DNA from: Mycolicibacterium goodii
GTDB taxonomy: Bacteria > Actinomycetota > Actinomycetes > Mycobacteriales > Mycobacteriaceae
DNA: 64,000 nucleotides
Assembly (NCBI RefSeq): GCF_022370755.2
Contig: NZ_CP092364.2
Coordinates: forward strand, 1,364,001-1,428,000
Direction: 5' to 3'
The translations under genes and the position numbers were made by a program. Under the pieces are notes generated by a model. The model did not search any database. It saw only the letters and a list, made by a program, of their open reading frames with translations, and was not told the DNA's origin. This document shows positions 33,901 through 41,568 of the stretch, one piece after another. Every line of letters starts with the position of its first letter. The first letter of the stretch is position 1.

Positions 33901-36170
33901 CGCGGGATCTCCAGGTGGTGCTGCAGGACCGGCAGCTGACCCTGGCCTCCCGTCTGGTGGCCGGGGGCGACGACCGGGACGGCGGCTGGCTGACCCACAG
34001 CAGCGCCGTCGTGGCGAAGCCCGACATCGCCGACGATCTCGACGAACTGAGCGGTCAGGGACTGGACCTCGTGGCGGCCCGAGACCGGTGCACCGAGGTA
34101 CTGCCGCCGTCCCACGTCATCGACACCTTGGCGACGCTGGGGGTCGCCGCCATGGGATTCGATTGGGACATCAAGGATCTGCGTCGTGGTGACGACGAGC
34201 TGTTCGCGGTGGTCGCGGCGGCCGCCGACGGATCGACCCCGACGTCGTGGGCGGCGCTGATGGATGCGGCGACGTCGGCGGCCTCGACGATCTTCGGCGC
34301 GCCGGCACGGCTCCGGATGCCGTCGCGCATCGAACGGGTGCGGGTGCACGGCGCGCCGCCTGCCGTCGCGATGTTGTCGGTTCGCCGCCGCCCCGCGACC
34401 ACGACCACAGATGTGGTGATCGCCGACGGGGCGGGGTCGGTCCTGGTCTCGATCAAGGGCATGACGTTCGAGGAGCTGGAGAATTCCGGCCGCGACTGGC
34501 TGCCCGCCGACGCGCGCCGCATCGTGCACCAGATCGCCTGGAAGCCGGTTCATCCGCGCGGCGAAGCCCGCCCGACCGGTGTTGTCCTGGTCGGCGGCGA
34601 CGTCGACGGACTCAACCGCACGGTCGGCGAATTGGCTGCGGCGAACGTGCCGTACGTCGCCGTCGAGGATCCGGCCGAGCTGCCTGCCGTGACCGGTTCG
34701 CTGCGGGCCGATCTCGGCGATCGCGTCGCGATCCTGGTCCTTCCGCGCGGCGACGATTCCCCGGAAGCCGCTGTCGACCTGGTGATGCGGACGCTGACCT
34801 GGCAGCACGAGGCAGACCCGGGCGGACGACTGTGGGTGCTCACCGTCGGTGTGCACGAGGGCGACAATCTGAACCATGCGCCGCTGTGGGGGCTGTCGCG
34901 GGTTGCGGCCGCCGAGCATCCCCAGTTGTGGGGCGGCGTCGTCGACGTCGTCGACGGACGGCTGCCGCTGGACGTGCTCGGCTCGCTGCACGGTCACGGC
35001 GTGGTCGTGGTCCGTGACGGTGCGGCCCTCGTGGCACGCCTGGCCAGAGCCGGAGCCGCGGAAGCAGCGGAGCCGCAGGCGCTCGAATGTTCGCCCGCCG
35101 GTACGTATCTGATCACCGGGGGCACGGGTGTGCTGGGTCTGTTGATGGCTCGGCGCCTGGCCGATCTCGGTGCCCGCCGCCTGGTGTTGTTGTCGCGGTC
35201 GGGACTGCCGGACCGGTCCTCGTGGGACGACTCGGCCGCCGCACCGGCGGTGCGTGCGGTGGCGGCGCTCGAGGAGCGGGGCGTTTCGGTCACCGTCGCG
35301 GCCGTCGATCTCGGGGCACCCGGTTCGGCCGACGCCCTGCGCGCGGTCCTCAGCGACCTACCCCCGGTGCGTGGCGTGATCCATGCGGCGGGTGTGGAAG
35401 CCGGTGCGCTGCTGATGAACACGACGGCCGAGGAATTCGCGACGGCGATGCACCCGAAGGTCGCGGGCACGCTGGTCCTGCACGAGGTCTTTGGGCCCGA
35501 GCAGTTGGACTGGATGGTGTTGTTCTCCTCCTGCGGCTACCTCGCCGGTTTCCCGGGCCAGGGTGCGTACGCCTGTGCCAACTCGTTCCTCGACGTGCTG
35601 GCCCGGCACCGGCGTGCGCTCGGCGACCGCACCACCGCGGTTGCCTGGACGGCTTGGCGGGGTCTTGGCATGGGATCGGCGTCGGAGTTCGTCGCGGCGC
35701 AACTGGATGCGCTGGGCATGGGCACCGTCGGGGCCGATGACGCGATGCGCGCACTCGATTTCGCGATGCGCACCGATGACGCCAATCTCGTTGTGCTGCC
35801 GGTACTCCCGGCGGCTGCCTCGGTGCCGATCCTGAGCGACATCGCGCCAGAGTGGGGACCCGACGGTGACGACCAGGACGCGGCGGCGTCGCTGTCGGCC
35901 GGTGAGCTCGACGCCGGGAGCGTCGAGGATCAGGTGATCGCCGCGGTCGCACAGCAGCTGGGGTTGCCGCCCGGCGACGTGGACGCGAGTCTGCCGCTGG
36001 TGGAGCTCGGGGTCGACTCGATCATGACGGTCCGGCTGCGCAGGCAATTGGAGAAGCAGACCGGCTTGTCGTTGCCCCCCACCCTGTTGTGGGAACACCC
36101 GACCGCCGCTGCGGTCGCGGCCAAGATCGTCGAGATGCTGTCGGTGCCGGTGGAGGCGGAGGTTTCCTGA
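30948..36170 (+). CDS. iterative type I polyketide synthase, probable 6-methylsalicylic acid synthase
   Basis: A 1740-residue single-module PKS. KS covers ~12-430, with active Cys185 in DAACAAS, HGTGTPTGDP and NIGHLEG. AT covers ~545-870, with GHSVG at Ser~631 and VAFHSP indicating malonyl-CoA. The DH/thioester-hydrolase-like domain follows from ~905, with HPVKGTEIVP at His936. KR has GGTGVLG near 1388 and Tyr~1541 in QGAYACANS. The ACP has Ser1691 in GVDSIMTV. There is no TE or ER. Domain order, length, the GTEIVPAA motif and the DSIMTVRLRRQLE...LPPTLLWEHPT ACP resemble 6-MSA synthases (ChlB1, fungal MSAS). The iron box and mbtA neighbour suggest it makes the aryl starter of mycobactin. GTG 30954 is an alternative start. 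Confidence 0.8.
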   Translation: MTVSTENAAQPGPEPIAVIGIGCRVAGDVGTPWDFWSYLLEGRSDVREVPQERWEPYLRRDPRNAAVLRETTRWGTFLDDLAGFDAEFFGVSPREAELMDPQQRLALEVSWEALEHAGIVPRALAGSDTAVLMGVNSDDYGKLIMEDLPGIEAWTGIGTSLCGIANRVSHLLDLRGPSVALDAACAASLVAVHQACQMLRAGETSLALAGGVSALIGPGLVRVLDEAGATAPDGRCKTFDEDADGYGRGEGAGVVVLKRLADAERDGDRVLAVVLGGAVAQDGRTVGIMSPNGAAQADMFRRACRASGIAPASVGYIEAHGTGTPTGDPTEVAALAEVYGAGRTGDERCRIGSVKPNIGHLEGGAGVMGLIKAVLALHHEVIPPTAGLRRLTSAVDWDRSGLRVPTEVEPWARTDTPRRAAVCSYGYGGTIAHVLLQEAPDAERRPPQLPSGPLVVPLSARSPVRLAAQAEALADHLRTTDQPLAPLAATLWGRRDHENVRAAVVAEHPHELVAGLDAVVRGESGATVVTGTVLPTAHPAADGVWVFSGHGSHWAGMGRELLTAEPTFAAVIDEVDDVFGPELGFSARAALSAGELGGTDRVQALTFAMQVGLAALLRERGVRPAAVIGHSVGEVAACVVSGVFDLRHGAAVACHRARGFRGVMGAGAMALVRLPFAEAEQRLSGRTDVVAAISASPESAVISGVTDAVEQVCRSFSEQGISVRRVNTDVAFHSPAMDALTGELARAVATLPPPGDAQIPLYTTALADPRSTMPRGPQYWATNLRGQVRFAEAVAAAAHDGHRLFLEVSAHPVVAHSIVETLLHLGVEEHAVLPVLRRECAETRAVSTAVAGLYCHGATVEHGVGAGDEWAADVPVTQWRHRTFWRVPTPPPGGRAVHDTDSHTLLGGPIDVAGTVSTRMWQTRLDLDSRPYPGDHPVKGTEIVPAAVLLNTFLTAAGGSRSAGECTGAGLADVRLRTPVAPGRARDLQVVLQDRQLTLASRLVAGGDDRDGGWLTHSSAVVAKPDIADDLDELSGQGLDLVAARDRCTEVLPPSHVIDTLATLGVAAMGFDWDIKDLRRGDDELFAVVAAAADGSTPTSWAALMDAATSAASTIFGAPARLRMPSRIERVRVHGAPPAVAMLSVRRRPATTTTDVVIADGAGSVLVSIKGMTFEELENSGRDWLPADARRIVHQIAWKPVHPRGEARPTGVVLVGGDVDGLNRTVGELAAANVPYVAVEDPAELPAVTGSLRADLGDRVAILVLPRGDDSPEAAVDLVMRTLTWQHEADPGGRLWVLTVGVHEGDNLNHAPLWGLSRVAAAEHPQLWGGVVDVVDGRLPLDVLGSLHGHGVVVVRDGAALVARLARAGAAEAAEPQALECSPAGTYLITGGTGVLGLLMARRLADLGARRLVLLSRSGLPDRSSWDDSAAAPAVRAVAALEERGVSVTVAAVDLGAPGSADALRAVLSDLPPVRGVIHAAGVEAGALLMNTTAEEFATAMHPKVAGTLVLHEVFGPEQLDWMVLFSSCGYLAGFPGQGAYACANSFLDVLARHRRALGDRTTAVAWTAWRGLGMGSASEFVAAQLDALGMGTVGADDAMRALDFAMRTDDANLVVLPVLPAAASVPILSDIAPEWGPDGDDQDAAASLSAGELDAGSVEDQVIAAVAQQLGLPPGDVDASLPLVELGVDSIMTVRLRRQLEKQTGLSLPPTLLWEHPTAAAVAAKIVEMLSVPVEAEVS

Positions 36171-36179
36171 CGGGACCTC

Positions 36180-36196
36180 CGCCGCCGCGGGCGGCG
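36180..36196. terminator. possible bidirectional terminator hairpin
   Basis: CGCCGCC, loop GCG, GGCGGCG: a perfect 7-bp GC stem in the 28-bp gap between the convergent PKS and mbtA stops. No U-tract is present. Such hairpins are often proposed as mycobacterial terminators. Confidence 0.4.
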
Positions 36197-36198
36197 TC

Positions 36199-37848
36199 TC
36201 AGCCGGTGATGGCGGCGACGAGCTTCTTCTTGTCGACCTTGCCCACCGCGGTCAGCGGCAGCGACGGTAACGGCACCAGCACATCCGGTCTGGCGTGGGC
36301 GGAGGCGCCGCGCTCGTCGAGGAATTCGTTGAGTTCCGCCAGGTCGATCGGTGCTCCCCGGAAAACAACTGCGGCGCAGATCTTTTCACCCAGGTACTCG
36401 TCGGGCAGGGCGACCGCGGCGGCAGCGTAGATGCCGGGATGGGTCAGCAGATGGTCTTCGAGGTCGGTGGCCGAGACGGTCTCGCCACCGCGGTGGATGA
36501 CGTCTTTGATCCGCCCCGTCACCTCGACGTACCCCGCCCGTTCGCCGTCGGGAAAAATCCGCACGCAGTCCCCGGTCCGGTAGAAGCCGTCCGGGCTGAA
36601 CGACCGTGCGTTGGCTTCCTCGGCGCGGTAGTAGCCGTTGAGCGTGTAGGGTCCGCGGACCAGCAGCTCGCCTTCCTCACCAGGGGGCACGTCGTTGCCG
36701 TCCGCGTCGACCACGCGCATCTCGTCGTGCGGGGACATCGGCCGTCCCTGGGTGTTGAGCACCACGTCCACCGGATCGCCCGGACGGGTGAAGTTCAGCA
36801 TGCCCTCGGCCATCCCGAAGATCTGCTGCAGCCCGTGTGTCAGGCCGTCGTAGATGAACCGCGCCTCCTCGGGGGACATCCGCGAACCCCCGACCTGGAC
36901 GAGCCGCAACGTGGTCGGCAACACCGGTTCCCATTCGCAGGCCTGGGTCCACAGCTTGGCCAGCGCGTTGACCAGGCCCGTCACCGTGACGCGGTGGGTG
37001 TTGATCAGCGGGAACACCGCTTCGGGGCTGGGATTGTCGGTGTAGACCGTCGTCGCGCCCACCGTCATCGATCCCAGCAGCCCCGGGCAGGCCAGGGGAA
37101 AGTTGTGGCCGGCCGGGAGAACCGCCAGATACACGTCGTCGTGCACGAGTTCGCAGGCCTGAGCGCACGCGACGGCGTTGTAGACGTAGTCGTCGTGGGT
37201 CCGCGGGATGAGCTTGGGCAGTCCGGTCGTGCCGCCGGACACCAGCAGTACCGCGGGCAGGCGCGTGTCGACGGTGACATCGGGAGGTCCGGGCCGATCG
37301 AAGTCGTGCAGTGCGGACCAGGAATCGAAGTCGCCGGGTTCGCCGGCCACCAGGATGTGGCGGAGGGCGGGATGGGTGTCGACGAGTTGGCCGGCCAACT
37401 CGCGGTAATCGAAGCCCGCGGCGATGTCGGGTATCACCATCCCGACCGCGCCGCTGACCTCGGCGAAGTGTCCCAGTTCGGCTGACCGGTGGCCCGGCAG
37501 ACACAACACCGGCACCACACCGGCACGCAGCAGCCCGAAGACCGCTACGGCGAACTCGCGTGAGTTCGGCAACTGCAGCAGCATCCGGTCGCCGGGCTCG
37601 ATGCCTCGGGCGGCCAGCGCCGCGCCGATCCGGTCGGCAAGCGCGTCGAGTTCGCTGAAGGTATGGCTGCCGGTGGCGTCGACCACAGCAGGCTTGTCGG
37701 GCCATTTCGCGGCAGCATCACGCAGGATGGTGTCCAGTGTCCGGCCCCGCCAGTATCCGGCGTTCTCGTACACCTTGGCGCGATCCTGCGGGAATGGCAC
37801 GAATCCTTGTGCGAGATCGTGCAGTTCGCGCTGTGTGCCGGTGGTCAC
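36199..37848 (-). CDS. mbtA: aryl acid-AMP ligase MbtA (salicylate/methylsalicylate activating)
   Basis: A 549-residue stand-alone adenylation enzyme. It has A3 motif LVSGGTTGLPKLIPRTH, aryl-binding segment AGHNFPLACPG, A5 FGMAEGMLN, A7 YRTGD, A8 GRIKDVIHRGGETVSATDLE, and A10 with the catalytic lysine near the end (AVGKVDKKK). It forms the aryl-adenylate and loads the ArCP at the start of MbtB. The start is GTG 37848; upstream codons carry no similarity, and AGAGGGG lies ~12 nt before it. Divergent from mbtB across two iron boxes. With the 6-MSA synthase beside it and no mbtI here, its substrate may be 6-methylsalicylate, which the sequence alone cannot confirm. Confidence 0.92.
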   Translation of the reverse strand: MTTGTQRELHDLAQGFVPFPQDRAKVYENAGYWRGRTLDTILRDAAAKWPDKPAVVDATGSHTFSELDALADRIGAALAARGIEPGDRMLLQLPNSREFAVAVFGLLRAGVVPVLCLPGHRSAELGHFAEVSGAVGMVIPDIAAGFDYRELAGQLVDTHPALRHILVAGEPGDFDSWSALHDFDRPGPPDVTVDTRLPAVLLVSGGTTGLPKLIPRTHDDYVYNAVACAQACELVHDDVYLAVLPAGHNFPLACPGLLGSMTVGATTVYTDNPSPEAVFPLINTHRVTVTGLVNALAKLWTQACEWEPVLPTTLRLVQVGGSRMSPEEARFIYDGLTHGLQQIFGMAEGMLNFTRPGDPVDVVLNTQGRPMSPHDEMRVVDADGNDVPPGEEGELLVRGPYTLNGYYRAEEANARSFSPDGFYRTGDCVRIFPDGERAGYVEVTGRIKDVIHRGGETVSATDLEDHLLTHPGIYAAAAVALPDEYLGEKICAAVVFRGAPIDLAELNEFLDERGASAHARPDVLVPLPSLPLTAVGKVDKKKLVAAITG

Positions 37849-37887
37849 GGTGATCGGGATCCCCTCTGGGTGCGTGTGTGGGCGAAT

Positions 37888-37906
37888 CGAATATAGGCTA
37901 ACCTCC
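37888..37906 (-). promoter_or_regulatory. IdeR-type iron box, mbtA side
   Basis: The core TAGGCTAACCT on the plus strand (AGGTTAGCCTA on the minus) matches the centre of the IdeR consensus; 12 of 19 positions agree. It lies 40-58 bp before the mbtA start. Confidence 0.55.
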
Positions 37907-37912
37907 TCGAAG

Positions 37913-37931
37913 TTAGGGCAGCCTGTACTAA
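37913..37931 (+). promoter_or_regulatory. IdeR-type iron box, mbtB side
   Basis: TTAGGGCAGCCTGTACTAA: 13 of 19 match with both outer half-sites (TTAGG, CTAA) intact. It is nearly identical to the box at 41534-41552, so the two mbt promoters share a duplicated operator. Confidence 0.65.
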
Positions 37932-37946
37932 TTATTTCGGGAGGGC

Positions 37947-40900
37947 ATGGTGAGTAGCGGGGCGACGAGTCCGAAGACCGTTCACGACGAGGTGGCCGCA
38001 CTCCTGGGACTGAGCCCCGATGCTCTGGATCCGGAAGCCGATCTGATCGCCTCCGGTCTCGACTCGATCCGGATGATGTCGCTGTCCGGCCGGTGGCGCA
38101 GGCAAGGTATCGACGTCGGGTTCGCCGAACTGGCGGCCGCTCCCACCGTGAATGCCTGGCGGCAACTGGTCGCCCAACGCGCCGCGCGTTCTGGAGGTGC
38201 CAAGGGTCCAGAGCCGCAGACCGCAGAGGGCGCCGACTCGTCAGAGGCCTTCCCGTTGGCCCCGATCCAGCATGCGATGTGGATCGGCCGCCAGAGTGAA
38301 CAGCAGCTCGGCGGTGTCGCGGCCCATCTGTACGTCGAATTCGACGGGGCCGGAGTCGATCCCGACCGGCTGAGGATCGCCGCCGACAAGCTCGCCGAGC
38401 GTCACCCCATGCTGCGGGTGGAGATCCTCGGTGACGGCACCCAGCGGATCGGCGACCGTCGGCTTCCGCTGCACATCTACGATCTGCGCGACCTGGAACC
38501 CGCCGCCGCCGAGGAGCGGCTCGAGGCGATCCGCGACGAGAAGTCCCATCAGCTCCTCGAAGTCGACATGCTGGAGCTGAGCCTGTCGCTCCTGCCGGAC
38601 GGCCGGACCCGGTTGCACGTCGACATGGACATGCAGGCTGCCGATGCGGTGAGCTACCGCAACTTCATGGCCGATCTCGCCGCGTTCTACCGGGGTGCGG
38701 AGTTGCCGCCGCTCGGTTACACCTACCGCGAGTACCGCGCCGCGCTCACCGCCTCCACGCCGCCACCGTCACCGGAAGACGTGCAGTGGTGGGCCGAGCG
38801 GATACCCGAGCTGCCTGATCCGCCCGCGCTGCCGCTCATCCCGCAATCCGAGCAGCGAAATCCGTTGCGCAGCATCAGGTTGTGGCACATCCTCGACGTT
38901 TCCACGCGCGATGCGCTGTTCGCGGCGGCGCACCGGCGTGGGATCACCCCCGCGATGGCAGTGGCTTCGACATACGCCAATGCGCTCGCCAAATGGTCGT
39001 CGAGTTCGAGGTTCCTGCTGAACCTGCCGATGTTCGGCCGTGAGCCGTTCCATCCCGACGTCGAGAAACTGGTCGGCGACTTCACCTCCTCGCTGCTGCT
39101 CGACATCGACCTGGCCGGCGCCGACACCCCGATCGCGCGGGCACGCGTGCTGCAGGAGACGCTGCACGCCACGGCCAGGCGCTCCGCGGTGTCGGGGCTC
39201 GACGTGCTGCGCGACATGAGCCGGCACCGCGGCGCGCAGATGCTGGCCACCATCGTCTACACCAGCGCGCTGGGTCTGGGCGACCTGTTCGCCGGCGACG
39301 TCACCGATCAGTTCGGCGAGCCGGTCTGGACCATCTCGCAGGGGCCGCAGGTGCTCATCGACGCTCAGGCCACGCCGCTGGCCAAGGGGTTGATGATCAA
39401 CTGGGACGTGCGTGTCGAGGCCTTCCCGGCCGGGCTTCCCGAGGCGATGTTCGACTACCAACTTGCCGAGTTGCGGCGTCTGGCCAGTGATGACAATGCC
39501 TGGGACGCGGTCGATCCGCCCGCCGTCTCGGCAGCGTCGCAGGCCGTGCGGGCGGCCGCCAACGCCACCGCCGCGGAGCCGAGCGGGGACAGCCTCGTCG
39601 ACGGCTTCTTCCGCAACGCCGAGCAGGCTCCTGATCGGGTCGCGGTCATCGGCTCCACGGGCGAACTCACCTATGGTGAGCTGAAAGACAAGGTCCTCGC
39701 GGTCGCGGCGGCACTGCAATCCCGCGGCGTACATCGCGGGGACGTCGTGGCGGTGATGGGACCCAAGAACCCCGAGCAGATCCCGGCACTGCTCGGCATT
39801 CTGACCGCCGGCGCGGCCTACCTGCCGATCGGTATCGACCAACCCGATGAGCGGGCCCGGCAGATTCTCGATACCGGTGGCGTCGAGTTCGCACTGGTGA
39901 CCGGCACCGAGCATCCCGCGATTCTCCAGGCGGTCGGGGTTCCTGCCCTCACCGTCGGCGAGGCCGAGATCGTCGGGGACCCGGCCGAATTCGAACCCCC
40001 GGGCTTCGATGTCGCCGATCTGGCTTATGTGCTGTTCACCTCGGGATCGACCGGTGAACCCAAGGGCGTGGAGCTCACCCACGACGCGGTGATGAACACC
40101 CTGGAGTTCCTGTACCGGCATTTCGGCATCGGTCCGGATGACCGGGCTCTGGCGTTGTCACATCTCGAATCCGACATGTCGGTTCCCGATGTGTTCGGCA
40201 CGTTGCGGGCAGGCGGCGCGATCGTGGTGGTCGACGAGGAGCACCGGCGCGACCCCGACACCTGGGCGCGGCTCATCGACGCGCACCGGGTCACGGTCGT
40301 GAACTTCCTGCCCGGTTGGCTGGAGATGTTGCGTGAGGTCGGCGGATCGCTGTCGTCGCTGCGCGTGGTGCTCGCCGGCGGCGACTGGGTCCGTCCCGAT
40401 CTGGTCCGTGCGCTGCGCAAGCGGGCACCGCACTGCCGGTTCGCCGGGCTGGGTGGAGCCACCGAGACCGCGATCCACGGCACGATCTACGAAGTCGGGG
40501 AGGACCTCGATGAGTCGTGTCCGCTCACGTGGCCTTCGGTGCCCTACGGTGTGCCGTTCCCCAACAACCTGTGCCGCGTGGTCAACGAGCGGGGCGAGGA
40601 CTGCCCCGACTGGGTCCCGGGCGAGCTGTGGTTCGCCGGCCGCGGCATCGCACGTGGCTACCGCGGCAGGAACGACCTGACGGCACAGAAATTCGTCGAA
40701 TACGACGGCCGGAGGTGGTACCGCTCCGGGGATCTCGCCAGGTACTGGCCCGACGGCACGTTGGAGTTCATCGGCCGCACCGACCACCGGGTGAAGCTCA
40801 GCGGCTACCGCATCGAGCTCGGCGAGGTCGAGGCCGCGCTGCGGCGCGTTCCCGGCGTCGAGGGCGCGGTGGCCGCCGTGGTCGCGGTCGAAGGCGGCCG

Positions 40901-41450
40901 TGACGTCCTCGGGGCCCTGATCCGCCTCGGCGATTCGGACCTCGACACCGAAACGGTCGCCGACCGCTTGCGCGCCCTGGTGCCCGCGCACATGGTCCCG
41001 CGGCTGCTGGTCACCACCGACCGGATTCCGTACACGCTCGGCAAGGTCGACCGTCGCGCGGTGGCGCGCCGGTTGAGCGAGGCCGGCCTGTCGGTGGACC
41101 GCGGTCATCGTGAGCCGTCGACCGCATTGGAAACCGCGCTCGTGCGGATCGTGGCCGAGGTCCTCGGCCGAAGCGACGTGGGAGTGGACGACGACTTCTT
41201 CTCCGTGGGTGGTGACTCGGTACTGGCCACGCAGGTCATCGCACGGGTGCGCGACTGGCTGGACACCCACACCGCCGCAGTCGCCGACATCTTCGCCACG
41301 CGGACGGTTGCGGGCCTGGCGGGCGTGCTGATGGGCCGCGAATCCGACGATTCCCGACTGGAGCAGGTGTGTGAGCTCTATCTGGAAGTTGCCGGAATGG
41401 ACAACGCCGAGATCGCCGCCGAACTCCAGCGCACGGCCTCGACCCCTTGA
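37947..41450 (+). CDS. mbtB: mycobactin NRPS MbtB: ArCP-Cy-A-PCP
   Basis: A 1167-residue synthetase. The aryl carrier domain is residues ~8-75, with GLDSI at Ser40. The heterocyclisation domain (~90-510) opens with FPLAPIQHAMWIGR, and the DxxxxD motif DMQAAD lies near 228 in place of HHxxxDG. The adenylation domain (~545-1010) has FTSGSTGEPKGVE, for Ser or Thr. The PCP has GGDSVLAT at Ser1091. It couples the aryl acid to Ser/Thr and closes the oxazoline. It ends ~75 residues after the PCP Ser with no thioesterase; M. tuberculosis MbtB is longer and carries one, whereas here mbtT is separate. ATG 37947 or GTG 37950 (better SD spacing). Confidence 0.93.
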   Translation: MVSSGATSPKTVHDEVAALLGLSPDALDPEADLIASGLDSIRMMSLSGRWRRQGIDVGFAELAAAPTVNAWRQLVAQRAARSGGAKGPEPQTAEGADSSEAFPLAPIQHAMWIGRQSEQQLGGVAAHLYVEFDGAGVDPDRLRIAADKLAERHPMLRVEILGDGTQRIGDRRLPLHIYDLRDLEPAAAEERLEAIRDEKSHQLLEVDMLELSLSLLPDGRTRLHVDMDMQAADAVSYRNFMADLAAFYRGAELPPLGYTYREYRAALTASTPPPSPEDVQWWAERIPELPDPPALPLIPQSEQRNPLRSIRLWHILDVSTRDALFAAAHRRGITPAMAVASTYANALAKWSSSSRFLLNLPMFGREPFHPDVEKLVGDFTSSLLLDIDLAGADTPIARARVLQETLHATARRSAVSGLDVLRDMSRHRGAQMLATIVYTSALGLGDLFAGDVTDQFGEPVWTISQGPQVLIDAQATPLAKGLMINWDVRVEAFPAGLPEAMFDYQLAELRRLASDDNAWDAVDPPAVSAASQAVRAAANATAAEPSGDSLVDGFFRNAEQAPDRVAVIGSTGELTYGELKDKVLAVAAALQSRGVHRGDVVAVMGPKNPEQIPALLGILTAGAAYLPIGIDQPDERARQILDTGGVEFALVTGTEHPAILQAVGVPALTVGEAEIVGDPAEFEPPGFDVADLAYVLFTSGSTGEPKGVELTHDAVMNTLEFLYRHFGIGPDDRALALSHLESDMSVPDVFGTLRAGGAIVVVDEEHRRDPDTWARLIDAHRVTVVNFLPGWLEMLREVGGSLSSLRVVLAGGDWVRPDLVRALRKRAPHCRFAGLGGATETAIHGTIYEVGEDLDESCPLTWPSVPYGVPFPNNLCRVVNERGEDCPDWVPGELWFAGRGIARGYRGRNDLTAQKFVEYDGRRWYRSGDLARYWPDGTLEFIGRTDHRVKLSGYRIELGEVEAALRRVPGVEGAVAAVVAVEGGRDVLGALIRLGDSDLDTETVADRLRALVPAHMVPRLLVTTDRIPYTLGKVDRRAVARRLSEAGLSVDRGHREPSTALETALVRIVAEVLGRSDVGVDDDFFSVGGDSVLATQVIARVRDWLDTHTAAVADIFATRTVAGLAGVLMGRESDDSRLEQVCELYLEVAGMDNAEIAAELQRTASTP

Positions 41451-41491
41451 TGTGGTGACGAACCATACAGGGGATGAGCGCCCGGGTGGGG

Positions 41492-41510
41492 GTAGGTAAG
41501 CCTCGCCAAA
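41492..41510 (+). promoter_or_regulatory. IdeR-type iron box, distal site of the mbtT-H operon
   Basis: GTAGGTAAGCCTCGCCAAA matches 13 of 19 consensus positions. It lies upstream of candidate -10 elements TACAGT (41516-41521) and TAACTT (41521-41526). Confidence 0.55.
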
Positions 41511-41533
41511 CGGGATACAGTAACTTCGCTAAC

Positions 41534-41552
41534 TTAGGGCAGCCTTTGCTAA
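41534..41552 (+). promoter_or_regulatory. IdeR-type iron box, proximal site of the mbtT-H operon
   Basis: TTAGGGCAGCCTTTGCTAA matches 13 of 19 and shares its first 12 bases with the mbtB box. It lies just before the SD GGAGG (41559-41563), where IdeR binding would block transcription. Confidence 0.65.
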
Positions 41553-41568
41553 TGGATCGGAGGTCGTG

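Noticed and set aside
31467-34997. 1176-codon open frame on the minus strand opposite the polyketide synthase
   Set aside because: Antisense shadow caused by high-GC codon usage; Arg/His/Gly-rich composition, no domain wording, and it opposes a clear PKS.
30948-36170. Reading the PKS as an extra mycobactin extension module or a mycocerosic-type lipid PKS
   Set aside because: It has no docking, TE or ER parts, is monocistronic, and carries the GTEIVPAA and KR-ACP wording of aromatic 6-MSA synthases. Orsellinate synthases are excluded because a complete KR is present.
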